From Oscillospiraceae bacterium (GTDB lineage: Bacteria; Bacillota_A; Clostridia; Oscillospirales; Ruminococcaceae): a stretch of 5,136 nt of DNA. Shown in pieces: positions 1 to 4,300 of this stretch. The position numbers and the translations under genes are program-made. The stretch is from NCBI GenBank assembly GCA_017440445.1, contig JAFSHE010000337.1, positions 1 to 5,136 on the forward strand, read 5' to 3'. The stretch's first letter is position 1, and every line of letters starts with the position of its first letter. The notes below the pieces were generated by a model. That model searched no databases. It saw nothing but the letters and a program-made list of their open reading frames with translations, and had not been told where the DNA came from.

Positions 1-540
1 CGCAGTGAGATGTTAGGTCTTGAATGGAAAGACATTGATTTTGAACATAACATAATCTGCATTCGCCGCACATCGAACTACATCGCCGAGCGTGGTACAT
101 ACACCGACACCACCAAAACAAAGCGTTCACAGCGTACTCTGAAAATAGCGGACAGCATTATGGATATGCTAAAGGAACTGAAAGCAGAGCAAGACGAGCA
201 AGCCTTGAACTGCGGCGATAAATGGGTTGAAACGGACAGGTTATTCACCAAATGGAACGGCGAGCCGATGAACAATCAGACGCCTTACGGCTGGTTGAGT
301 GAGTTCTGCGAGAATAACAATCTGCCGTTCTATGGTCTGCACAGCTTTCGCCATTTTGCGGCAAGCTCGCTTATTTCGGCTGGACTTGATGTAACTACCG
401 TTTCGGGTGCGTTAGGACATTGTTGCTCGTCAACGACTTTGAATGTATATTGCCATCAATTCCAGACCGCACAGGCGAGAGTAGCGGAGGCAATGGATGG
501 AGCTTTCGGTTTTCTGAAAAAAGAAAAGCAGGGTGCATAA
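1..540 (+). CDS. Tyrosine recombinase (phage/ICE-type integrase), C-terminal catalytic part; 5' end outside window
   Basis: The open frame enters from the left edge and ends at TAA 538-540, giving 179 visible residues. It begins R-S-E-M-L-G-L-E-W, the helix that carries the first catalytic Arg (codon 1-3). A beta-hairpin segment with Lys (T-K-T-K-R-S-Q-R-T, codons near 112-140) follows, then the H-S-F-R-H box (His and second Arg, 340-354), L-G-H (third-box His, about 415-420) and the nucleophile Tyr in N-V-Y-C-H (codon 448-450). All active-site residues expected in the visible part are present, so this half looks functional. Such enzymes integrate and excise phages and integrative elements through a covalent phosphotyrosine intermediate. 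The N-terminal arm-binding and SAM-like domains would lie left of the window. The gene points toward tRNA-Glu, whose 3' end is about 190 bp away, suggesting an element boundary. The ATG at 10 is internal, not the start. The target site and element type cannot be read from this fragment. Confidence 0.93.
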   Translation, partial: RSEMLGLEWKDIDFEHNIICIRRTSNYIAERGTYTDTTKTKRSQRTLKIADSIMDMLKELKAEQDEQALNCGDKWVETDRLFTKWNGEPMNNQTPYGWLSEFCENNNLPFYGLHSFRHFAASSLISAGLDVTTVSGALGHCCSSTTLNVYCHQFQTAQARVAEAMDGAFGFLKKEKQGA

Positions 541-591
541 AAAATGCACTCTGCACAGAAATTTTCTGAATAGCGCCTGTTGCCCTCTGGT

Positions 592-643
592 GCGTGACAT
601 CGTGTCACGCTTTTGGGGCAACTGCGCTGACATCGTGTCAGCG
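592..643. repeat. Twin palindromes with a shared 13-bp core
   Basis: Two perfect inverted repeats lie just after the integrase gene: GCGTGACA-tcg-TGTCACGC (592-610) and CGCTGACA-tcg-TGTCAGCG (625-643). Both contain the core TGACATCGTGTCA (595-607 and 628-640), placed exactly 33 bp apart, about three helical turns. The outer three base pairs differ but still pair (GCG/CGC versus CGC/GCG). The first is nested in a second arm pair, GTTGCCC (579-585) and GGGCAAC (616-622). They could be protein-binding sites of the element or hairpins at the end of the integrase mRNA. The first is followed by only four T, so it is a poor terminator. Confidence 0.8.
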
Positions 644-659
644 GACAAGCAGCGGACAA
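639..659 (+). repeat. 10-bp direct repeats, 11-bp period
   Basis: CAGCGGACAA occurs at 639-648 and again at 650-659, offset by 11 bp, about one helical turn. The first copy overlaps the end of the second palindrome. Short phased direct repeats next to an integrase gene resemble the arm-type binding sites used by Tn916- and lambda-type integrases. That role is inferred from position only. Confidence 0.6.
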
Positions 660-674
660 AGGCTTTTTCAGAGC

Positions 675-717
675 AAAATAAAAAGCCCACAATCGGCTTT
701 GTTAAGCCAAATGTGAG
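675..717 (-). terminator. Rho-independent terminator of the tRNA-Met/tRNA-Glu operon
   Basis: Read on the minus strand, a 14-position stem (704-717 with 686-699; one mismatch and two G-U pairs) closes a 4-nt loop. It is followed by C-T-T-T-T-T-A-T-T-T-T (685 down to 675). It lies 11 nt beyond the CCA end of tRNA-Glu. On the plus strand, GGCTTTTT (661-668) and AAAAAGCC (680-687) form an alternative hairpin, so some effect on integrase transcripts is possible. Confidence 0.8.
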
Positions 718-727
718 CAAGTGTTGA

Positions 728-802
728 TGGTGACCCGTACGGGAATCGAACCCATGATTCCGCCGTGAAAGGGCGATGTCTTAACCTCTTGACCAACGGG
801 CC
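728..802 (-). tRNA. tRNA-Glu (anticodon TTC)
   Basis: The minus strand folds into a complete cloverleaf of 75 nt including an encoded CCA (728-730). The acceptor stem is GGCCCGT with ACGGGTC plus discriminator A. The D arm has GTC/GAC. The anticodon loop is CTTTCAC (765-771) with anticodon TTC at 767-769, and the T arm carries TTCGATT. The anticodon stem has one U-G pair at its outer end. It is the second gene of a two-tRNA operon, 4 nt after tRNA-Met. Its 3' end faces the integrase gene, the position where tyrosine recombinases commonly integrate, but the tRNA itself is intact. Confidence 0.97.
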
Positions 803-806
803 GTTT

Positions 807-883
807 TGGTAGCGGCAATCGGATTTGAACCAATGACACCCTGGGTATGAACCAAGTGCTCTAGCCAACTGAGCTATGCCGCC
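807..883 (-). tRNA. tRNA-Met (anticodon CAT), probably elongator
   Basis: The minus strand gives a 77-nt cloverleaf with an encoded CCA (807-809). The acceptor stem is GGCGGCA with TGCCGCT plus discriminator A. The anticodon loop is TTCATAC (845-851) with CAT at 847-849, and the T arm carries TTCAAAT. The paired first position and the TTCATAC loop with C-T-T-G-G/C-C-A-G-G stem fit elongator Met. An initiator would have an unpaired 1-72 and three G-C pairs in the anticodon stem. A lysidine-modified Ile(CAU) usually has a CTCATAA loop. First gene of the operon, about 33 nt after the predicted transcription start. Confidence 0.95.
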
Positions 884-923
884 ATGTAAACGAACGAGGA
901 GCCATCGCCCCAACGACTAATTA

Positions 924-952
924 ATTATATCACAGTGTTTTTGATTTGTCAA
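924..952 (-). promoter_or_regulatory. Consensus sigma-70/SigA promoter of the tRNA operon
   Basis: On the minus strand TTGACA (952-947) and TATAAT (929-924) are both perfect matches and are separated by exactly 17 bp. TGA directly precedes TATAAT, giving an extended -10. Upstream of the -35 lies an A/T run (about 955-986) that could act as an UP element. Transcription would start near 917 and run into tRNA-Met. A perfect promoter suits a stable-RNA operon. Confidence 0.92.
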
Positions 953-985
953 GCGTTTTTTCAAAAAAATTTTTAAATTTTTTTC

Positions 986-1375
986 ACTCCTGCGGAGAGC
1001 TGTCAAGGCGGCTCATTTCTACGGGAGGTGCGGCACTGCTCTGCGGAGCGTCCTGTCGGACGGATTGCCACATCCGTGCTGCGGTTTTTCTATCAGACGT
1101 GCTGCGGATGCGTTATCGGCAGAGTGTCTGTCGGGCGGGTTGTGGGTGTATTGTCATCGGAGGCTGTCATGCCTGTGCTGCGTGTGCCGCACTACTCCGT
1201 GACGTGTCTTGTGATACGAGCTGCGGATGTTCTGTCAGCGGAGCGGTCACATCCGTGCTGCGGGGACTGCCATACTCTGCGGATATCCCGTGTAGCTCTG
1301 CCTCGGGAGGATATCCCGCCGCCCTGTGCACGGACACAACGACATCCTGCGGGAAAAAGTTCTTCTCCCCCAGTT
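986..1375. other. GC-rich gene-free region with degenerate repeats
   Basis: About 390 bp with no credible gene. Open frames across it are Cys-rich, low in complexity, lack ribosome binding sites and overlap one another. The motif CGTGCTGCGG recurs exactly at 1075-1084, 1098-1107 and 1254-1263, with degraded forms near 1173 and 1219. A 16-bp word, CACATCCGTGCTGCGG, is repeated exactly at 1069-1084 and 1248-1263, and GGATATCCCG at 1281-1290 and 1309-1318. Composition changes sharply from the A/T run before it. It may be a decayed repeat array or a gene remnant; I cannot tell which. Confidence 0.55.
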
Positions 1376-1422
1376 TATGTCAAGGTGATAAATGCACAAA
1401 TATTTGATGCGAAATTTGTACA

Positions 1423-1449
1423 AAACCGCATGGCGCAAAATGCGGGTTT
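1423..1449. repeat. Inverted repeat upstream of the membrane-protein promoter
   Basis: AAACCGCAT (1423-1431) pairs with ATGCGG-G-TTT (1440-1449) with one bulged G, and ends 4 bp before the -35 box. A second A/T-rich inverted pair, ACAAAT (1396-1401) and ATTTGT (1414-1419), lies just before it. Either may be an activator or repressor site, or the first a weak hairpin; no function can be assigned. Confidence 0.4.
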
Positions 1450-1453
1450 CGTC

Positions 1454-1482
1454 TTGAAAAAAACGATTACTTATGATATAAT
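1454..1482 (+). promoter_or_regulatory. Strong extended -10 promoter for the membrane-protein gene
   Basis: TTGAAA (1454-1459) and TATAAT (1477-1482) are separated by 17 bp, with TGA directly before the -10 (extended -10). Transcription should start near 1489, leaving a 5' leader of about 77 nt before the ATG at 1566. The leader holds TTGCGC (1509-1514) and GCGCAA (1529-1534), able to form a small hairpin. Confidence 0.88.
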
Positions 1483-1551
1483 TGTAAGGAAGTATATTAA
1501 TATGGCGTTTTGCGCATGCATATTTCCAGCGCAACTGCGCCCCGCATTATT

Positions 1552-1557
1552 AGGAGG
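1552..1557 (+). promoter_or_regulatory. Ribosome binding site AGGAGG
   Basis: AGGAGG lies 8 nt before ATG 1566 and fixes the start of the membrane protein. It is a near-perfect anti-16S match, consistent with high translation. Confidence 0.9.
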
Positions 1558-1565
1558 ACTGCTCA

Positions 1566-3053
1566 ATGACGACCACCGCTAATGTGCAGAGATCAGGCAT
1601 GGGACTTAACAAGCTCATCGGTATAGGTGTTGCTGTCTATGCTGTGATCGAAGCGATCGCTGCGTATTTCTTTGTTTTCGCACCGCTTTACATAAAGCCT
1701 GTATACGCTCTGTGCGAGAACTATAACGCCAACGGTACCACATGTATCGTAAAGCTTTTCGGCAAGATGTTTGCCACAAAGACAGAAATAGCTAACTACC
1801 AGATAATCCTTAACCTCTGGGATACGCTGTTCAACGTTATTATAATCTATGTACTTACAACAGGTATTACCCTGGCGCTTGCATTCTGCATGTACAAGGG
1901 TCTGTCCTTTGCCAAGTCCTATTTCACCGCCGTATTCGGCGCAAAGCATGTTATCGGTCTGATGGCTCTGCTCATCCCCTTCGGTAATATGCTCAGAAGC
2001 ACTATGCTCTTCGGTGTTATCGTTGCAGTGCTTAATCTTATCGCATGTCTGTACTTCGTTAAGATCAACAACGAGGAGTACGCTGACGATATGCTGCTGA
2101 CAGACGAGCAGATATCCAAGATGAAGAAGCGCATGACCTTCGGCTGCATCGTATACGGACTGTTTATTGCATTCGTTGTACTGGAGAGATTTGCAATGCC
2201 CGCACTCGGCAGCTACTGGTCACTGTACCTCGGCTGGCTGAACGATACTTCCATCGGACAGGGCTGGGCGCTGACAGCTATCATCGCTGTGGCTCTTGTT
2301 GCTGCTATCACATACATCCGTGAGGGCGACTGGGCGCTGTACTTCTACACTGCATTCGGCACTGCCGCAGCAGTAAGCAACATAATCGCACTTATCCAGA
2401 GAGTTCTGTGGATATTCAACACCTATAACCCCACAAAGGCTGCTGCAAACGCAGGCGACGCTGACGCTCAGGCATGGGTAAGCATGAACGGCATGACCAC
2501 ATCCTGGTGGCTGGCTACTATCTGCCTTATCGTAGCTACACTGGTGGCTGCGGTTGCTGCGCTGCTCGGTCTTAAGAAGGTTGCAAAGAAGCTCAGCTTC
2601 AAGTTCGACCCCGCAGACAAGAAGCCCGCTCTCGCTGTTATGCTTGGCGCAGGCTCTCTCGTTGCAAGCTTCGTACTCACAATGGCTGCTGTTACAGTAT
2701 GGCACAAGATGATGTTCGCAGGCTACCCCGCAGGTGCTATGGACTATATGTACTTCATCATCTATGGCGGAATCACACTGTTCCTCGCTATGGCTATGAT
2801 GGGCGGCTACGACTTCACTAAGTTCGGTGCGCTGGCTGTTTATCTGCTGGTAGTTTCCAACAACTTCATCTCTATCTTCTCCGTATTCGCTCAGAGAAGC
2901 GCCGCTATCCAGGCAGGTACTGTTACAACAGGTACGAACTACATCATTTCGGGAATCCTGTTCATCCTTGCACTGATAAGCTGCTTCGCTATAATCCCCG
3001 TGTTCGCAATAAAGGGTGTAAGCGAGTACCAGTACGCAAAGAGATATTTCTGA
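1566..3053 (+). CDS. Polytopic membrane protein of unknown function, about 12 helices
   Basis: A 495-residue protein starting at ATG 1566 behind AGGAGG and ending at TGA 3051-3053. Hydrophobic segments are visible at about residues 16-40, 79-108, 125-141, 145-166, 190-210, 234-252, 257-283, 313-336, 353-378, 393-412, 417-441 and 458-482, suggesting a cytoplasmic-membrane protein with about 12 spans. Loop 43-78 carries Cys50 and Cys60, which could form a disulfide if outside. A charged loop (168-189, acidic then K-K-R) and a basic loop (337-354) are probably cytoplasmic. There is no signal peptide, no ATP-binding motif and no transporter signature that I recognise. Codon use is strongly biased (AAG, AAC, TTC, GCT/GCA), and with the strong promoter this suggests high expression. 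It appears monocistronic: the transcript continues through two structured repeats and ends at the terminator at 3331-3358. It may be a transporter or a clade-specific membrane protein; I cannot choose. Confidence 0.9.
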   Translation: MTTTANVQRSGMGLNKLIGIGVAVYAVIEAIAAYFFVFAPLYIKPVYALCENYNANGTTCIVKLFGKMFATKTEIANYQIILNLWDTLFNVIIIYVLTTGITLALAFCMYKGLSFAKSYFTAVFGAKHVIGLMALLIPFGNMLRSTMLFGVIVAVLNLIACLYFVKINNEEYADDMLLTDEQISKMKKRMTFGCIVYGLFIAFVVLERFAMPALGSYWSLYLGWLNDTSIGQGWALTAIIAVALVAAITYIREGDWALYFYTAFGTAAAVSNIIALIQRVLWIFNTYNPTKAAANAGDADAQAWVSMNGMTTSWWLATICLIVATLVAAVAALLGLKKVAKKLSFKFDPADKKPALAVMLGAGSLVASFVLTMAAVTVWHKMMFAGYPAGAMDYMYFIIYGGITLFLAMAMMGGYDFTKFGALAVYLLVVSNNFISIFSVFAQRSAAIQAGTVTTGTNYIISGILFILALISCFAIIPVFAIKGVSEYQYAKRYF

Positions 3054-3180
3054 TAATATATGTTATGGGAACTTGTTCCCATAAGCAACCGATAGGTTGC
3101 CACTGCAAGGCAGCGGACATATATTTCAAGGTTCGCTCAGCCGTCCAGATCTTCGATTTGGGTAACGGCGTGCGGTTCTT
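3053..3180 (+). ncRNA. Candidate structured RNA element, tandem copy 1
   Basis: This 128-nt unit lies directly in the 3' UTR of the membrane-protein gene and overlaps the last base of its stop codon. The outer stem AATATATGT (3055-3063) pairs with ACATATATT (3117-3125). Inside it are three hairpins: TATGGGAAC-type (3064-3072 with 3075-3083), GCAACC-gata-GGTTGC (3085-3100) and CTGC-aag-GCAG (3103-3113). A conserved linker TTCAAGGTTC (3125-3134) leads to a long hairpin: CGC/GCG, GCCGT (3140-3144)/ACGGC (3165-3169), bulge GTA, CCAGATC (3145-3151)/GATTTGG (3155-3161). It ends with GGTTCTTATAA. The fold matches copy 2, although the stem sequences differ. I do not recognise the family. It could be a 3'-UTR RNA element, a processed small RNA or a hairpin-rich mobile repeat. 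Confidence 0.7.
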
Positions 3181-3310
3181 ATAATATATGTTGTGAGGGC
3201 AAAAGCCCTCACAATGTCAGCGAAAGCTGACCGCTGTGAAACAGCGAACATATATTTCAAGGTTCTCGCGCTGTTCGAAATCTTTGATTTCGGTAACAGC
3301 CGAGGTTCTT
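3181..3310 (+). ncRNA. Candidate structured RNA element, tandem copy 2
   Basis: A second unit of 130 nt begins where the first ends. Its outer stem AATATATGTT (3183-3192) pairs with AACATATATT (3247-3256). The inner hairpins are GTGAGGGC-aaaa-GCCCTCAC (3193-3212), GTCAGC-gaaa-GCTGAC (3216-3231) and CGCTGT-gaa-ACAGCG (3232-3246). The linker TTCAAGGTTC (3256-3265) is identical to copy 1. The 3' hairpin is CTCG/CGAG (3265-3268, 3301-3304), GCTGTT/AACAGC (3270-3275, 3295-3300), bulge GT, CGAAATC/GATTTCG (3276-3282, 3286-3292). It ends in GGTTCTTATAA like copy 1. About nine base pairs change on both sides relative to copy 1, which argues for selection on structure. TATAAT at 3180-3185 lies in the junction but has no good -35. 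Confidence 0.7.
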
Positions 3311-3330
3311 ATAACAACACAAATAACGAC

Positions 3331-3358
3331 CGCTCCGAGTAACATCGGAGCGTTTTTT
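3331..3358 (+). terminator. Strong Rho-independent terminator
   Basis: CGCTCCGA (3331-3338) pairs perfectly with TCGGAGCG (3345-3352) around a 6-nt loop and is followed by six T (3353-3358). It closes the transcript that carries the membrane-protein gene and the two structured elements. No plus-strand gene follows. Confidence 0.93.
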
Positions 3359-3426
3359 ATGCGTATTTTTCGGTCAGGGACACGGTATCACGGGAGAAAA
3401 TTGTCCGCACCTACATGGCGCATGTA

Positions 3427-3472
3427 TTCGGGCGCATCGTAATCTGCGGGCGACCGCAGGTCGCCCCTACAA
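3427..3472 (+). repeat. 46-bp direct repeat, copy A
   Basis: This sequence matches 4249-4294 over 46 bp with one mismatch (C at 3454, A at 4276). It begins TTCGGGCGCATCGTAATC and contains the hairpin GGGCGACC-gca-GGTCGCCC (3448-3466), ending CCTACAA. The two copies are in the same orientation and flank the NUDIX gene. Confidence 0.9.
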
Positions 3473-3493
3473 CTGTGATTTTATGCACCGTAG

Positions 3494-3512
3494 GGGCGGC
3501 CTTTGGCCGCCC
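3494..3512. repeat. GC-rich palindrome (GGGCGGCC type)
   Basis: GGGCGGCC-ttt-GGCCGCCC is a perfect 8-bp stem with a 3-nt loop, preceded by GTAG. The reverse complement of its flank (CCCTAC) also follows the hairpin of the 46-bp repeats. So it belongs to the same dispersed palindrome family, here inverted relative to 3448-3466. Confidence 0.75.
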
Positions 3513-3553
3513 GTGTCACACTGCGATATCATCACGGATTTTGTAATCGTGCG

Positions 3554-3622
3554 TATACAGGAAACGGGCGAACAATGTTCGCCCTGCGGTAAGAACGCCT
3601 CGTTACGCTACATTCCTGTATA
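3554..3622. repeat. Nested palindrome downstream of the NUDIX gene
   Basis: The outer arms TATACAGGAA (3554-3563) and TTCCTGTATA (3613-3622) are perfect inverted repeats. Between them are a perfect hairpin GGGCGAAC-aat-GTTCGCCC (3566-3584) and a weaker one (GCGGTAA 3586-3592 with TTACGC 3603-3608). The whole starts 8 bp after the NUDIX stop. It could act as a terminator-like structure for that minus-strand gene, although no T run follows, or be a small MITE-like insertion. Confidence 0.6.
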
Positions 3623-3629
3623 TAACCTG

Positions 3630-4136
3630 TTACTGCAAGTTCCTCCTAATGCGCAGCAGCCTCAGCACCGCAGTGTCACGGGCGACGAAATCCACATCGA
3701 TATGCCTGCTGTTTACCCGTATCGCCTCGTCTATGGTGACATATCTCAGCGTGAAGCCCGACTCCGCCTCGTACAGGTCAAGCTCCTGCTCCGAGATGCT
3801 GTCCTCGGTGTCGCAGAAGTAGTAGAAGCTCTGCTGCTCAAACACGGTGTTTTCACTGCGGTCGCACTTCTGGAGCTGTATCACCTGCCCGAATTCCTCT
3901 ATCGTGGCAGGAATAACGCTTAAGCCCACCTCCTCAAGCACCTCACGGGCGAGAGTCGCACGGTGGTCCTCCTGCTCCTCCATCCCGCCGCCCGGGAATT
4001 TGAAGTAATCGTCCCGCACGCTGTAAACCATGGCGAGCTTATCACCCCTCTGTATCACGGCACGCACCGCAGTGCGCCTGGTGTGCGGCCAGGATTCGTT
4101 GTAGTCCTTTCGGTCCATTGTAAACAGGATGTCCAT
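3630..4136 (-). CDS. NUDIX hydrolase
   Basis: A 168-residue protein starts at ATG 4136-4134, with GGAGG 5 nt upstream, and ends at TAA 3632-3630. The complete NUDIX box is present: G50-x5-E56-x7-R64-E65-V66-x-E68-E69-x-G71-L72, where the REXXEE glutamates bind Mg2+. It is preceded by the usual strand F-K-F-P-G-G-G. NUDIX enzymes hydrolyse nucleoside diphosphates linked to another moiety (NTPs, oxidised nucleotides, ADP-ribose, NDP-sugars, dinucleotide polyphosphates). The substrate cannot be told from the box. The size, with no extra domain, fits a small cytosolic MutT-like or housekeeping hydrolase. The frame stays open upstream to 4409, but that part crosses repeats and the lysA end and lacks a ribosome site. 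The gene lies 208 bp after lysA on the same strand with no clear promoter between, so readthrough from lysA is possible. Direct 46-bp repeats bracket it. Confidence 0.93.
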   Translation of the reverse strand: MDILFTMDRKDYNESWPHTRRTAVRAVIQRGDKLAMVYSVRDDYFKFPGGGMEEQEDHRATLAREVLEEVGLSVIPATIEEFGQVIQLQKCDRSENTVFEQQSFYYFCDTEDSISEQELDLYEAESGFTLRYVTIDEAIRVNSRHIDVDFVARDTAVLRLLRIRRNLQ

Positions 4137-4141
4137 AATTT

Positions 4142-4146
4142 CCTCC
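4142..4146 (-). promoter_or_regulatory. Ribosome binding site GGAGG of the NUDIX gene
   Basis: On the minus strand GGAGG precedes ATG 4136 by 5 nt. It selects this start over upstream in-frame ATGs, including the one at 4409. Confidence 0.85.
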
Positions 4147-4153
4147 GATAAAC

Positions 4154-4180
4154 ACAGACACGGTGTGACGTGCCGTCCTG
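4154..4180. repeat. Degenerate copy of the GGGACACG palindrome
   Basis: This 27-bp stretch (ACAGACACGGTGTGACGTGC then CGTCCTG) resembles the perfect palindrome at 4300-4326. It keeps the central ACACGGTGT and the CCTG end but has changes in both arms. It sits 18 bp upstream of the NUDIX start, within the likely 5' leader. Confidence 0.55.
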
Positions 4181-4214
4181 CGATATTCTCTGTATTTCTG
4201 AGCGATATGTCCAC

Positions 4215-4232
4215 GGGCGAACGCAGGTCGCC
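4215..4232. repeat. Imperfect GGGCGAAC palindrome
   Basis: GGGCGAAC-gca-GGTCGCC is the same unit as in the 46-bp repeat B (4270-4288), without the rest of that repeat. One position in the stem is mismatched (A opposite G). Confidence 0.6.
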
Positions 4233-4248
4233 ACTGCATGCCGTGGAT

Positions 4249-4294
4249 TTCGGGCGCATCGTAATCTGCGGGCGAACGCAGGTCGCCCCTACAA
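4249..4294 (+). repeat. 46-bp direct repeat, copy B
   Basis: This matches copy A (3427-3472) with a single mismatch, which changes the hairpin to GGGCGAAC-gca-GGTCGCCC (4270-4288) and breaks one pair. It lies 822 bp from copy A, between the NUDIX gene and lysA. Confidence 0.9.
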
Positions 4295-4300
4295 ACTGCA

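Noticed and set aside
592..643. CRISPR-like or terminator reading of the twin palindromes
   Set aside because: Only two units with no regular unique spacers, and no adequate T run after either stem.
807..883. tRNA-Ile(CAU) or initiator tRNA-Met
   Set aside because: The first acceptor pair is formed and the anticodon stem lacks three G-C pairs, excluding initiator. The TTCATAC loop fits elongator Met better than Ile(CAU).
946..1407. Cys-rich 153-residue open frame, plus strand
   Set aside because: It starts within the tRNA promoter region, has no ribosome binding site, and its composition simply reflects the TGC-rich repeats beneath it.
1028..1582. 184-residue open frame, plus strand
   Set aside because: It overlaps the previous frame, runs across the membrane-protein promoter and ends inside that gene. 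There is no ribosome site and no recognisable domain.
2220..2705. 161-residue minus-strand frame
   Set aside because: Antisense shadow of the membrane-protein gene, without a ribosome site.
3236..3442. 68-residue plus-strand frame
   Set aside because: It crosses the second structured element and the terminator; no ribosome site.
3483..3923. 146-residue plus-strand frame
   Set aside because: Antisense shadow of the NUDIX gene and its downstream repeats.
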